Shown: positions 18,560 to 28,273, numbered from the stretch's first letter. The stretch is 64,000 nucleotides of DNA from Pseudarcicella hirudinis (GCF_900115665.1 NZ_FOXH01000002.1:513670-577669); one strand, 5' to 3'. Program-made: numbers and translations. The notes: generated by a model from the sequence alone, not told the origin.

Positions 18560-19356
18560 TGTTTAGTAGTGACTTTAGAATATACCTTTATTGACAAAAT
18601 AATTGGTAATTGGATTAATTGAAAAAAGGTCACTATTGTTTAAAAATTTCTTGAAATACTATTAGCTTTTACGGAAGGATAATTTTCCGGGGTTAGGCAT
18701 CAGTAAAAAAGAAAATATATTCTATGGATTATTTAAGTTGGTGGTTAACAATTAAATAACGGTACTAAATAATTAATATGGACCCGGATTTAAATTAAAC
18801 CCGTCCGGATTTTATCTTTCCTTCCAACTCCTTCAGATTAATTAATGGATAATTCAGACATAATATTATACCATTAACTAAAATTTCATGGGTGTGTTTG
18901 CGGGTTCAATAGATATTAAGTGTAAAATCAAGCTATTTCATTAAATGATAATACTTTGGAGGTGATTATGGAGAAAAGGTTTAATTAAGAAACGACAAGA
19001 TTAACATAAACGTGCGTTCTTTCTTTATTTTTTCTTTAAATGCAAAATAAAAATATATTCTTAAGGGTTATACTTTTTCCGTAAATAATGAAAAAATCAT
19101 GTATTTCTTCTCAGAATATATCCGGTATCTTTCAGGTATAGATAACAATGTACAATTCGTTTACAGGTACACCTCAAATCTGACAATTTATGGTTTTCAA
19201 AACTTAGTCCTATATACGATGCAAGTTAAGGAGGAAAGAAATAAAAACGATATACCAAATGTATTAAATTATATGAAATGGCCAAAAACTGAACTGAAAA
19301 TGGATAATAATTTGTTGAAATGAAAGATTAATGTTAATTCGATTTAAGGAAATACT
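18560..19356. other. Gene-free AT-rich region
   Basis: About 800 bases upstream of the HNH gene and the CoA-binding gene. It contains a hairpin with arms TTAATGGATAAT (18842-18853) and ATTATACCATTAA (18865-18877, one bulge) and a 74-codon frame at 19099-19323 that lacks any recognisable domain and is probably chance. Nothing else was recognised. Confidence 0.5.
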
Positions 19357-19713
19357 ATGAAAACTTTGGTAATCGGAGCATCAGCCAATCCGGAAAGATA
19401 CTCTTTTAAGGCCGCTAATATGTTATTGGCGCATAATCATGAAATTGAATTAATAGGGACAAAACAGGGAGAAATAGCAGGACATTCTATTCAGACAGAT
19501 CATCCTCAGTTTAAGGATATAGATACCGTTACGATGTACGTCGGCCCCAGACATCAGCCTGCTTTGTATGATTATATTTTATCCTTAAATCCAAGAAGAA
19601 TTATCTTCAATCCGGGAGCCGAAAATGAAGAATTTGAAGAACTGGCGCAGGAAAAGGGTATTTTTTCAGAAGAGGCTTGTACACTGGTGTTATTGTCGAC
19701 CGGACAATTTTAA
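19357..19713 (+). CDS. CoA-binding (YccU-like) Rossmann-fold protein
   Basis: 118 residues of the CoA_binding_2 family: the nucleotide loop VIGASANPERYSFKAANML at the N terminus, then the conserved segments DIDTVTMYVGP and RIIFNPGAENEE. Family members bind CoA or a related nucleotide; no reaction is established. Single gene with its own terminator, convergent to fabH. It is a little shorter than the 135-145 residues usual for YccU. Confidence 0.88.
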   Translation: MKTLVIGASANPERYSFKAANMLLAHNHEIELIGTKQGEIAGHSIQTDHPQFKDIDTVTMYVGPRHQPALYDYILSLNPRRIIFNPGAENEEFEELAQEKGIFSEEACTLVLLSTGQF

Positions 19714-19733
19714 TTAAGTACAATAGAAAATGA

Positions 19734-19772
19734 AAACGCCTGATCAGATGTTCAGAATGATCAGGCGTTTGA
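19734..19772. terminator. Bidirectional terminator between CoA-binding protein and fabH genes
   Basis: Perfect 13-pair stem AAACGCCTGATCA (19734-19746) with TGATCAGGCGTTT (19758-19770), between convergent stop codons. Confidence 0.9.
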
Positions 19773-19783
19773 TTGATAAATTT

Positions 19784-20785
19784 TTACCATTTAATTAAGG
19801 CTGATCCCCAGGTAAAACCACTTCCAAAGGCCGCCAGACAGATTAAATGACCTGGTTTTACCCTCCCTGTTTCCCAGGCTTCCGAAAGTGCAATCGGGAT
19901 AGAGGCTGCTGTGGTATTTCCGTATTTCTGGATGTTATTCATTACTTTCTCCTCCGGCAAACCCATTTGCTGGCGTACATATTCTGAAATTCTCAGATTA
20001 GCCTGATGAGGGACTAAAAGATCAATATCCTCAGCTGATAACTGATTGGCATCTAAAGCTTCTTTAATAACCTCCGGAAAGCGTATGACTGCATGTTTAA
20101 AAACCATATTGCCATTCATAATCACTTCACCGTTTGAAGGCTCGGCAATCAGATCATTATAAAATTTATCGGCTCTGCTGCTTCCGGGATCTTTTACATA
20201 TAAATCTTCAGCAAAAGTTCCGTCAGCATGAAGATGGGTTGATAAAACTCTGTGGTTTTCATCATTACTTGCCTGCATAACCACAGCTCCGGCACCATCA
20301 CCGAAAATTACGGCAACACCTCTGCCTTCTGTAGAATGATTCAGGAAAGTAGATTGAATTTCAGAACCGATTACCAGAATATTTTTATACATTCCTGAAC
20401 GGATAAACTGATCTGCTGCAGAAAGCGCATAGATAAAACCGGAGCATTGATCTCTGATATCCAGTACACCAACATTCTGTAAACCAAGTGTTCTTTGCAA
20501 CACGAAACCAGGACCCGGGAAATAGTAATCGGGGGTAATTGTGGCGTAAACGATGAAATCAATATCCTTTGGCTCAATTCCTGCTCTTTGGATAGCTATT
20601 TTAGAAGCCTCTGTTGCCATGGAAGCATTGGTATCTTTTCCATGTGTGAAATACCTCCGTTCTTTAATCCCTGTACGTTCGGTAATCCAGGCATCATTGG
20701 TATCCATTAACGTTTCCAAATACTGATTGGTAATAATATTCTCAGGCACATAATGTCCTACGCCTGTAATTTTTGAATAAGTCAT
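19784..20785 (-). CDS. fabH: 3-oxoacyl-ACP synthase III (beta-ketoacyl-ACP synthase III)
   Basis: Condenses acetyl-CoA or a branched acyl-CoA with malonyl-ACP to start fatty-acid synthesis. 333 residues with the complete Cys-His-Asn triad: Cys114 in RDQCSGFIYAL, His260 in VPHQANLRI and Asn290 in YGNTTAASIP. The N terminus YSKITGVGHYVPENIITN is the usual FabH opening. It is not next to plsX or rpmF, so it may be one of several FabH paralogues. A TACTTTTG promoter element and a 19-base palindrome lie just upstream, which suggests repressor control. Confidence 0.93.
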   Translation of the reverse strand: MTYSKITGVGHYVPENIITNQYLETLMDTNDAWITERTGIKERRYFTHGKDTNASMATEASKIAIQRAGIEPKDIDFIVYATITPDYYFPGPGFVLQRTLGLQNVGVLDIRDQCSGFIYALSAADQFIRSGMYKNILVIGSEIQSTFLNHSTEGRGVAVIFGDGAGAVVMQASNDENHRVLSTHLHADGTFAEDLYVKDPGSSRADKFYNDLIAEPSNGEVIMNGNMVFKHAVIRFPEVIKEALDANQLSAEDIDLLVPHQANLRISEYVRQQMGLPEEKVMNNIQKYGNTTAASIPIALSEAWETGRVKPGHLICLAAFGSGFTWGSALIKW

Positions 20786-20807
20786 AATCCGGTTCTTGTT
20801 TCAAACA

Positions 20808-20835
20808 CAAAAGTATAACAATTTCGGGAATTGTT
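20808..20835 (-). promoter_or_regulatory. fabH promoter element with adjoining palindrome (candidate operator)
   Basis: Minus-strand TACTTTTG (20815-20808) matches TAnnTTTG and lies 23 bases before the ATG. Directly behind it, where the spacer toward minus 33 would be, sits a palindrome with perfect seven-base arms AACAATT (20817-20823) and AATTGTT (20829-20835). Confidence 0.5.
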
Positions 20836-20925
20836 GGATGATTTAATGTTTAAGCTCAAAAAGCAGATCTGAACTCTGCGCTGGAAATCATTTACGGGGA
20901 AATAGCAGGGGGAGAGGCGGTAACG

Positions 20926-20975
20926 AAAAAAGGTAAAAGTTTCAGTAATTAACACAGAAACCTTTACCTTTTTAT
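20926..20975. terminator. Terminator after purS
   Basis: Arms GGTAAAAGTTTC (20932-20943) and GAAACCTTTACC (20957-20968) pair with one mismatch, flanked by A and T runs, so it works for the minus-strand purS transcript. Confidence 0.85.
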
Positions 20976-20987
20976 GAAATAAAAAAA

Positions 20988-21239
20988 TTAAACAGCTGTT
21001 ACTACGAAAGAGAATTCTTCCATAATAATATTTGCCAATAACTTTTTGCAGGCAATTTCTACTTGTTCTTCGGCAGCCTTTTGGCTTTCTGCTTCTACTT
21101 CAAGGGTAATGTGTTTACCGATTCTTACGTTATCCACACTGTCAATGCCTAAGTTGTGAAGTCCGAGTTTAACGGCTTTTCCTTGAGGATCAAGGATTTC
21201 TTTCTGGGGCATTACATTGATTTCGGCTACGAATTTCAT
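20988..21239 (-). CDS. purS: Phosphoribosylformylglycinamidine synthase subunit PurS
   Basis: 83-residue small subunit of the three-part FGAM synthase (PurL-PurQ-PurS), step four of purine synthesis. The sequence FVAEINVMPQKEILDPQGKAVKLGLHNLGIDSVDNVRIGKHITLEVEA matches PurS closely. A separate PurS implies a short PurL and a PurQ elsewhere in the genome. It follows pssA by 21 bases and is probably in the same transcript, an arrangement without an obvious metabolic link. Confidence 0.95.
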   Translation of the reverse strand: MKFVAEINVMPQKEILDPQGKAVKLGLHNLGIDSVDNVRIGKHITLEVEAESQKAAEEQVEIACKKLLANIIMEEFSFVVTAV

Positions 21240-21260
21240 TGTTGGTATTAATTATAGTTA

Positions 21261-21989
21261 TTAATTATCTGTAATCTTCTTTTTTGTCAGATTCCCGAAG
21301 ACTGAAAAAACAATATACAGGAAGATGATCAGCGGAATAGCTACAAATTTCAGCAAAATCAGCAGTAAAACCGAAGTAATCAGGAAAATATATTTAATTT
21401 GATTGTCTTTCCAGCCAAAAGTCTTGAATTTTAGAGCAAATAAGGGCAATTCTGAAACCATCAGATAAGACATGACAACGGTATAGACCAGCAGTACATT
21501 AAAATTCATGATGTATTCTTTATACTCTGGCTGATACAATTCAATCAAAGGAAGAGATGCTATTACCAGGGCATTGGCAGGAGTAGGAACTCCGATAAAA
21601 GAAGAAGTCTGTCGTGTATCTACATTAAATTTGGCAAGGCGAAGGGCCGAAAACACTGCTAACATAAAGGCGATATAAGGTTTGTGAAAACCAAATAGTC
21701 CGGTAGAACAGAGTCCGGAACAGCTGCTTTCCAGAAGATTTAACATCATAAAAGCCGGAAGTGCTCCAAAAGTTACCATATCGGCAATAGAGTCCAGTTC
21801 TTTTCCCATGGGGGAAGAAACATGAAGCAGGCGGGCCACAAAACCATCAAAGAAATCCAATACTCCGCCAATTACCAATAAGACGGAGGCCAGCACAAGA
21901 TTCCCTTCAAAAACATTTAAAATACCAAAACAGCCGCAAAGTAAATGCGTACAGGTCATTGTGTTAGGTAGATGTTTCGCAATATTCAT
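21261..21989 (-). CDS. pssA: CDP-diacylglycerol-serine O-phosphatidyltransferase
   Basis: Integral membrane enzyme of 242 residues that makes phosphatidylserine from CDP-diacylglycerol and serine, feeding phosphatidylethanolamine synthesis. The CDP-alcohol phosphotransferase signature D-G-x2-A-R-x8-G-x3-D-x3-D is complete: Asp48, Gly49, Ala52, Arg53, Gly62, Asp66, Asp70. Several hydrophobic segments follow (about 94-110, 145-175, 190-235). Length and opening (NTMTCTHLLCGCFGI) fit the PssA II type of Gram-positives and Bacteroidota rather than E. coli PssA. Confidence 0.95.
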   Translation of the reverse strand: MNIAKHLPNTMTCTHLLCGCFGILNVFEGNLVLASVLLVIGGVLDFFDGFVARLLHVSSPMGKELDSIADMVTFGALPAFMMLNLLESSCSGLCSTGLFGFHKPYIAFMLAVFSALRLAKFNVDTRQTSSFIGVPTPANALVIASLPLIELYQPEYKEYIMNFNVLLVYTVVMSYLMVSELPLFALKFKTFGWKDNQIKYIFLITSVLLLILLKFVAIPLIIFLYIVFSVFGNLTKKKITDN

Positions 21990-22055
21990 GTAATCGGTGA
22001 GTTATAAAGGATTTAATGATGAAATCAGCGCAAGTACGTCAGAGAATTTCTGATC

Positions 22056-22697
22056 TTAAAGTCTGCAATATGGATTAGTTCTTTTTTCTATGCCAATTTT
22101 GGTTGGGCCTCCATGACCTGGATATACTACTGTATCATCCTCAAGGGTATAAAGTTTAGTTCGGATACTGTTCATTAAATCATCAAAATTGCACAAGGGC
22201 AAATCAGTTCTTCCGACGCTTCCTCTGAACAGAACATCTCCGCTCAGACAGATTTTTTGTTCTGTATTCACAAATGCCACATGACCGGGTGCATGCCCCG
22301 GCACGAAAAGAACATCTAAGGTTGAATTGCCGAATTTAATAACATCTCCTTCTTCTAAAAATACATCAACTTCTGAACCTTCGTAAGCCGGAAAACCAAA
22401 ATATTCTGCTCTGCCGGCAGCATTCTGAAGTAAAGGAATATCGTTTTTATGAAGATAAAGTTTTACACCGAAATTTCTTTTTACGAATTCATTCCCCAAT
22501 ACATGATCAATATGAGCATGGGTGTTGAGAAGATGGGTGACTTTAAAGTTTTGATTATCAATGAAATCCTTCAGGATTTTTCTTTCCTCGTAATTGTGGC
22601 AACCCGGGTCGATGATGACACATTCCCGTGTTTCGTCTGATACGACATAAGTGTTTTCCTGGAAAGGATTGAATGTAAATGTATGAATCTGGAGCAT
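22056..22697 (-). CDS. MBL-fold metallo-hydrolase (glyoxalase II-like)
   Basis: 213 residues with all metal-binding motifs: NTHAHIDHVLG (His60, His62, Asp64, His65), VPGHAPGHV, LSGDVLF and VYPGHGG. The dinuclear-metal hydrolase family includes hydroxyacylglutathione hydrolase and persulfide dioxygenase; the closest general match is the YcbL-type short form. Cytoplasmic. It sits in a run of five minus-strand genes, 66 bases upstream of pssA. Substrate not determined. Confidence 0.9.
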   Translation of the reverse strand: MLQIHTFTFNPFQENTYVVSDETRECVIIDPGCHNYEERKILKDFIDNQNFKVTHLLNTHAHIDHVLGNEFVKRNFGVKLYLHKNDIPLLQNAAGRAEYFGFPAYEGSEVDVFLEEGDVIKFGNSTLDVLFVPGHAPGHVAFVNTEQKICLSGDVLFRGSVGRTDLPLCNFDDLMNSIRTKLYTLEDDTVVYPGHGGPTKIGIEKRTNPYCRL

Positions 22698-22824
22698 AAT
22701 TGTTCAGAACCGGAGAGTTATTCGTCTGCAAATATGAGGATAATTCTGCAATTCATGAAAACGAATTACAGACCAATCCTGATTATCGCGATCGTGAAAT
22801 CCTGGAATTTTGGATATTTTATTT

Positions 22825-23529
22825 TCAGGAAACCGATAACAGAAACATTGTGGGCTTTTTATGAAGATCAGGTTTTACTTTTCTCCATTCAGCAATGGTT
22901 TTGGTCTGAATGAACTCATCTGCTGCTGTGACATTAGCAGCAATACAAAGAAAAGTGCTGCCTGCACATATCGTTAAGAGGTCTTCCAGAAACTGATTAT
23001 TCCGGAACGGTGTCTCCATGAAGATCTGTGTCTGCTGTTTTTGTGAAGCTTCTTTTTCCAGTTGAAGAATTTGTTTTGCACGACTGTTTTTATCAATAGA
23101 CAAATAGCCATGAAAAGCAAAAGATTGTCCTGAAAACCCGGAAGCCATTAAACCGAGTAATATCGAAGAAGGCCCGACAAGCGGAACAACCTGTATGCCC
23201 AGCTGATGGGCAATTTTTACCGCCACAGCTCCGGGATCTGCTACACCGGGACATCCTGCTTCAGACATAATGCCAATGTCCTTTCCTGATTTCTGCCAGT
23301 TTTTTAAAGTTTTTTGAATGTCTTCCGGCTTTGAATCCTTATCGAGGATTTCAAAAGTCAATTCATCAATCACTTTTCCGGTTTTTAATTCACTGATAAA
23401 TCTTCGGGCAGTTCTGACATTTTCTACCAGATAATAGTCAGTATGAGCAATTACCTCTTTGATCTGAGGAGAGAGCACAGTCTGAGCGGTCTCACTGGCA
23501 AGAGTGGTTGGGATCAGGAATAATTTCAT
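22825..23529 (-). CDS. SAM-dependent methyltransferase of the RsmI (tetrapyrrole methylase) family
   Basis: 234 residues, shorter than E. coli RsmI (286), which 2'-O-methylates C1402 of 16S rRNA. The tetrapyrrole-methylase fold is clear: LFLIPTTLA at the start in place of the usual LYIVPTPIGN, GIMSEAGCPGVADPG with the glycine-rich cofactor loop, VPLVGPSSILLGLMASG, and FMETPFRNNQFLEDLL. Bacteroidota often have this shorter paralogue besides RsmI proper, so the exact target is uncertain. Confidence 0.85.
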   Translation of the reverse strand: MKLFLIPTTLASETAQTVLSPQIKEVIAHTDYYLVENVRTARRFISELKTGKVIDELTFEILDKDSKPEDIQKTLKNWQKSGKDIGIMSEAGCPGVADPGAVAVKIAHQLGIQVVPLVGPSSILLGLMASGFSGQSFAFHGYLSIDKNSRAKQILQLEKEASQKQQTQIFMETPFRNNQFLEDLLTICAGSTFLCIAANVTAADEFIQTKTIAEWRKVKPDLHKKPTMFLLSVS

Positions 23530-23638
23530 CTGTTACAAAGGAATGCTTAACGTCTGAATAATCATGAAATATCAGACGCTGCATACGGAAACGTTTTTTA
23601 CAGGTTTTAAAATGAAAGATTGATTTTTGGAAATTTTA

Positions 23639-24409
23639 TCAGGAATTAATAAATTTTGAAACAACCTCCACAAATTCCAGGGGTTTATCCGCCTGTACCC
23701 AGTGGCCGGCACCTTCTATGGTTTCCAGTTCATAGTTCGGAAACATTTCCCAGATCGTTCTTTCATCTTCCGGCTGAATATAATGCGAATCGCCTCCTCT
23801 GATAAATAAAACAGGTTGTTGAACGGCTTTGATGTTCATTAATTCATGACCAACCAGGTCTATATTTTTGCTGATAACGGGCACATTGATTCTCCAGTCA
23901 AATTTTCCGGTTGCGGTATTTCTCCATAGGTTTTTGAGCAGAAACTGTCTTACACCATCGTTTTCTTCAAAGCGTTTCATAAATTCGTTAGCATCCTGTC
24001 TGCTGGCAAGTTTTTCAAGGTCTAAAGCATTCAGACCCTGTAAAATCATGGCATGATGTACCGGATAAAATTTCGGAGCAATATCAACCACTACCATTTT
24101 GCTAAAAGCTTCCGGATAATTCATGGCAAACTGCATGACAGTTTTGCCACCCATAGAATGGCCGATAATAACAGGATTTTCTATATGATGCTCCTCAATA
24201 AACTCCTTTAAGTCAGAAGCCATGGCTTCGTAGTTAAAAACATCACTTCTGGGAGACTGACCATGATTTCGCTGATCCAGCATATAAACGGTATGTTGTT
24301 CACCTAAAGTTTTGCCAATTGTAAGCCAGTTATCGGAAGAACCAAAGATACCGTGAAGGATAATCAGATTTTGTCCGCCCTGTCCGGTTTGTCTGTAAAA
24401 TAGTTTCAT
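23639..24409 (-). CDS. Alpha/beta hydrolase (YbfF-type esterase)
   Basis: 256 residues. Oxyanion segment LHGIFGSSDNW (19-28), nucleophile Ser85 in GHSMGG, late His236 in GAGHWVQ, and DQRNHGQS at 45-52 as in YbfF-like esterases. Short-chain thioester or ester hydrolysis is likely; substrate unknown. First gene of the minus-strand run down to purS, with 109 bases to the next gene. Confidence 0.9.
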   Translation of the reverse strand: MKLFYRQTGQGGQNLIILHGIFGSSDNWLTIGKTLGEQHTVYMLDQRNHGQSPRSDVFNYEAMASDLKEFIEEHHIENPVIIGHSMGGKTVMQFAMNYPEAFSKMVVVDIAPKFYPVHHAMILQGLNALDLEKLASRQDANEFMKRFEENDGVRQFLLKNLWRNTATGKFDWRINVPVISKNIDLVGHELMNIKAVQQPVLFIRGGDSHYIQPEDERTIWEMFPNYELETIEGAGHWVQADKPLEFVEVVSKFINS

Positions 24410-24910
24410 AAATTATTTGAACCTGTCAGGCAGGTACCTGGTTTAATATATCGGTTTTATATGAAAATTGCCTGAAAACCTGAAAGGTTTCATCAAAGCC
24501 TGAATTATTTTACAAAAATAGGCTATTTATTTCACTTCCGGGTTCTGAGTATTTCTAATCATATCAAACCTTGATTATCTACTCATATGATTGTGCGGAA
24601 AGTCGGATTACTGAGGAATGACTATAAAACAGATAGAGTATATTGACTCATGTGAACCCCAACATTCTTGAAAAAGTTTAATTTTTAAGGTAAACAGTAT
24701 TTAAATTTTTAAAACCACTTGTTAATGATTTCTTAACATTTATAAATTATACTTATTTTAATTTTTTGTTGAATTAAATTTATAAATATGGTAATTAGTT
24801 ACGGTATTACCCGATTTCATACTGCTAATGGTTTTGCTGAAACTAAAAAAAAAGTGTTAATTTGTATCATTAATAACCAAACTCATTTCTAACTAAATTC
24901 CAAATTCACT
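24410..24910. other. Gene-free divergent promoter region with degenerate short repeats
   Basis: 501 bases upstream of the Oar-like receptor. Near the left end (24425-24495) are overlapping copies of CCTG-rich short inverted repeats (ACCTG...CAGGT at 24428-24442, GAAAACCT...AGGTTTC at about 24474-24490). The rest is AT-rich, with the receptor promoter at its right end. Confidence 0.5.
24833..24864 (+). promoter_or_regulatory. Promoter of the Oar-like TonB receptor gene
   Basis: TTTG at 24833-24836, then 20 bases, then TTAATTTG at 24857-24864, one mismatch from TAnnTTTG. It predicts a leader of about 40 bases. Confidence 0.55.
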
Positions 24911-27900
24911 ATGTTGAAACAAATCTTTACTAACAAGGTTGTTTTAGGGATATTTTTTGCCCTATTTATGACGCTTTCGAATGTGCAGATTTTTGCTCAG
25001 GGTACAACCACAGCAGCGTTGTCCGGTGTGGTGGTTGATGAAAAGGGCGATGTTTTGCCCGGAGCAACTATTATTGCCATTCATGAGCCTACGGGAACCC
25101 GTTACGGAGCTTCTACCCGTTCTAATGGCCAGTTTAACATTGTTAACATGCGTGTCGGCGGACCTTACAAGGTTACAGCCTCATTTGTAGGTTTTCAGGA
25201 GAATGTTAAAACAGGTATCGTTTTAACGCTTTCTCAGGAACTTCGCATGAATTTCAAACTTGAGACAGCTCAGACTCAGCTTGAAGAAGTTAAAGTTGTA
25301 GCTGCCCGTAGTTCTGTAATTAACTCTGGTCGTACCGGAGCTGCTACAACAGTAGGAAACTCTCAGATCAGAACATTACCGACTTATAACCGTTCATTAG
25401 GTGATTTTGCCCGTCTTGATCCACGTGCAAACGGTTTGAGTTTTGCAGGTCGTAACAACTTGTACAATAACATCGCTGTGGATGGTGCAAGTTTTAACAA
25501 CACTTTCGGTTTGAACGGTACAATTGGTGGTCAGGCTTCTGCTTCTCCTATCTCAATTGACGCAATTGACCAGTTTATTGTAAACATCGCTCCTTATGAT
25601 GTTCGTCAGGGATTATCAACCGGTGCTAACATTAACATTGTTACAAAAAGCGGTACAAATGAATTATCAGGTTCAGCATACTATTTTGGCAAAAACCAGG
25701 ATCTTGTAGGTAAGAAAGTAGGAAGTGTTGAAAGCCCGATCGGTAACTTCAGCACCGGCCAGTTTGGTGGAAGATTAGGTGGAGCAATTGTTAAAAACAA
25801 ACTTTTCTTCTTTGTAAGTTATGAGCAGGAGAAACGTACTGATCCGGGCTCTAACTTCGTAGCTAACCGTCCGGGTGTAACTGCTGCTCCGGGTGCAGGT
25901 TCAAATACTTCAGCTGTACTAGCTTCAGATTTAGATAAATTAAGAGCATTTTTGATTGAAAAATATAAATACGATCCGGGTGCTTATGAAAATTATGACA
26001 AACTTACTTATAGCCAAAAGGTAAATATTCGTCTTGACTGGAACATCTCTGATAAGCATAAACTGAACTTCAAATATAATAATTTACGTTCTTATGCTGA
26101 TATTTCTCCTTCAAACTCAGGTGCTTTAGCGAATGGTCGTAACCCGTCGAACACGAACCTTCCATTCCAGGCCAGCTTGTACCGGATTAATAACAACATG
26201 GATTCATACATTGCTGAATTGAACTCAACTTTCAATAGCTCTGTTTCCAACAACTTTACGGTAAACTATACGCAAATGCGTGACTTCCGTGAATCTCCGG
26301 CAAATAACACTCCATTCCCAACAGTTGATATCGGTAACGGAAGCGGACAATCTGCAGCTTCTTTCGGTTATGAGCCTTTCACGGCAAATAACAAATTGGA
26401 TTCTGATATCCTTCAAATTGCTGACAACCTTACTATCTATAAAGGAAAGCACGTATTTACAATCGGTGCAGCTTATGAAAATAACTCATTCGTAAACGGT
26501 TTTGCTCCTAACTATTACGGAGGTTATCAGTTTAAGTCATTTGATGACTTCTATGCAAGTGCTAACAACGGAACTTCAAATGCATTGGTTTATCGTCAGC
26601 AGTATTCAAACTTCGCTTACTTCCCGTTTGCTGAAATGAAAGGTACAATGTATAGTTTGTATGCTCAGGATGAAATTACACTTAAGAGCGGTTTCAAATT
26701 GACTTTAGGTCTTCGTGGTGATGGTGTTACTTTCCCTATCGATAACAGTGATTTGCGTTATACTAACAAATATGTTCCTGCTTTGACTTTCAATGATAAC
26801 GGACAACCTGTTAAGTTAGCTACAGACCGTTTCCCTGGTTTCACAACGTTATTCTCTCCACGTGTTGGTTTCAACTGGGATGTTAAGGATGACAAGCAGA
26901 CTCAGATTCGTGGTGGTGCCGGTATTTTCTCTGGCCGTATCCCATATGTATGGTTATCTAACCAATTATCTAACAATGGTGTACTATTCGGTTCAGAATC
27001 TATTACAAACCCGACCAACAGACCATTCAATCCTAATCCGGATGCTTTCCGTCCTCCGGTTGATCCGGCAAATGTAAAACCAACGTCTTACAACCTTGCT
27101 GTAACTGATCAGAATTTCAAATTCCCTCAGATCTTCCGTGCAAACCTTGCAATTGACAAGCAATTAGGAAATGGCTGGTTGGCAACTGCTGAAGCTTTAT
27201 ATACAAAAGATCTTAATGCTGTTTATCTGGCTAACGTAAACCTTCCGAACCCTATCAGTGCGATCGGAGGAGATACCCGTCCTATTTACTACAATGTAGG
27301 TGCTAACGGATTCCCAAGTACAACCAATAACCGTATTTACGGATCAATTCCTGCTGCTCAGGGTGGAAACACAGTAGATAAACCAAATATCTCTGATGCG
27401 ATCCTGATGAAAAATACCAACAATGGTTATTCATATGCTTTGACTGCAACACTTGCTAAAACTTTTGAAAGCGGATTATTTGCAAGTCTTTCATATACTT
27501 ATACTGACGCTCGTTCAGTAAATGACGGTGGTTCTATTGCTCAGTCAATGTGGAGAGACCGTGCTGTTTCAGGAAGTCCTAACTCAGATGCTACTTCATA
27601 TACAAACTTCCTTCAGAGTAATCGTATCAATGCTTTTGGTTCTTACAAGTTCAATTACTCTAAATTGGCTTCAACTACTTTAGGTTTCAGTTATTCTGTA
27701 GCTCCGGCAGGTCGTTTCTCTTATGTGTATTCAGGTGATATGAACGGTGATGGTGCAGGAGGAAATAATGACTTGATCTATATTCCAAAAGACCAAAGCG
27801 ATATCTTATTGCGTGATATTAAAAACTCAGCTGGTGTAGTTACTTATTCTGCTGCTCAGCAGTGGACAGCTCTTGATAATTTTATCAAACAAGATAGCTA

Positions 27901-28273
27901 TCTGAACTCTCGCAGAGGTCAGTATGCTGAGCGTAACGGTGCTGAACTTCCTTGGGCTGCAAGCTTTGACTTTAAAGTAATTCAGGATTTCTATATCAAA
28001 ACAGGAGGTAAAACAAATACACTACAACTTACAATAGATGTATTCAATGCCGGTAACTATATTACTTCTAACTGGGGATTATCTCAATCACCTGTTCGTT
28101 CTGCTTTGATCAACTTTATCGGATACGATAATACCGGAGCAACTGCAACCGGAAAACCAGTATTCCAGTTCCCACAACAAAATGGTGGAGATTTAACCGA
28201 TTCTTTCCAAAAGAACTTCGGTGCGTCTAACCGCTGGCAGTTACAATTTGGTGTTCGTTATATTTTCAACTAA
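24911..28273 (+). CDS. Oar-like TonB-dependent receptor, probably highly expressed
   Basis: 1120 residues: signal peptide to about residue 30 (QIFAQ), CarboxypepD-reg-like domain about 35-120 (LSGVVVDEKGDVLPGATIIAIHEPTGTRYGASTRSNG, here with the long motif split), plug about 140-250 with NNIAVDGASFNN, and a long barrel ending LQFGVRYIFN. It resembles Oar of Myxococcus and the large Bacteroidota receptors thought to move proteins or peptides. Codon use (frequent CGT, GGT, AAC, TTC) is more uniform than in neighbours, as for an abundant protein. It has a near-consensus promoter and a strong terminator and stands alone. Confidence 0.93.
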   Translation: MLKQIFTNKVVLGIFFALFMTLSNVQIFAQGTTTAALSGVVVDEKGDVLPGATIIAIHEPTGTRYGASTRSNGQFNIVNMRVGGPYKVTASFVGFQENVKTGIVLTLSQELRMNFKLETAQTQLEEVKVVAARSSVINSGRTGAATTVGNSQIRTLPTYNRSLGDFARLDPRANGLSFAGRNNLYNNIAVDGASFNNTFGLNGTIGGQASASPISIDAIDQFIVNIAPYDVRQGLSTGANINIVTKSGTNELSGSAYYFGKNQDLVGKKVGSVESPIGNFSTGQFGGRLGGAIVKNKLFFFVSYEQEKRTDPGSNFVANRPGVTAAPGAGSNTSAVLASDLDKLRAFLIEKYKYDPGAYENYDKLTYSQKVNIRLDWNISDKHKLNFKYNNLRSYADISPSNSGALANGRNPSNTNLPFQASLYRINNNMDSYIAELNSTFNSSVSNNFTVNYTQMRDFRESPANNTPFPTVDIGNGSGQSAASFGYEPFTANNKLDSDILQIADNLTIYKGKHVFTIGAAYENNSFVNGFAPNYYGGYQFKSFDDFYASANNGTSNALVYRQQYSNFAYFPFAEMKGTMYSLYAQDEITLKSGFKLTLGLRGDGVTFPIDNSDLRYTNKYVPALTFNDNGQPVKLATDRFPGFTTLFSPRVGFNWDVKDDKQTQIRGGAGIFSGRIPYVWLSNQLSNNGVLFGSESITNPTNRPFNPNPDAFRPPVDPANVKPTSYNLAVTDQNFKFPQIFRANLAIDKQLGNGWLATAEALYTKDLNAVYLANVNLPNPISAIGGDTRPIYYNVGANGFPSTTNNRIYGSIPAAQGGNTVDKPNISDAILMKNTNNGYSYALTATLAKTFESGLFASLSYTYTDARSVNDGGSIAQSMWRDRAVSGSPNSDATSYTNFLQSNRINAFGSYKFNYSKLASTTLGFSYSVAPAGRFSYVYSGDMNGDGAGGNNDLIYIPKDQSDILLRDIKNSAGVVTYSAAQQWTALDNFIKQDSYLNSRRGQYAERNGAELPWAASFDFKVIQDFYIKTGGKTNTLQLTIDVFNAGNYITSNWGLSQSPVRSALINFIGYDNTGATATGKPVFQFPQQNGGDLTDSFQKNFGASNRWQLQFGVRYIFN

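Noticed and set aside
19099-19323. 74-codon open frame in the gene-free stretch
   Set aside because: No domain, no promoter element, AT-rich composition and unusual residue content; chance frame most likely.
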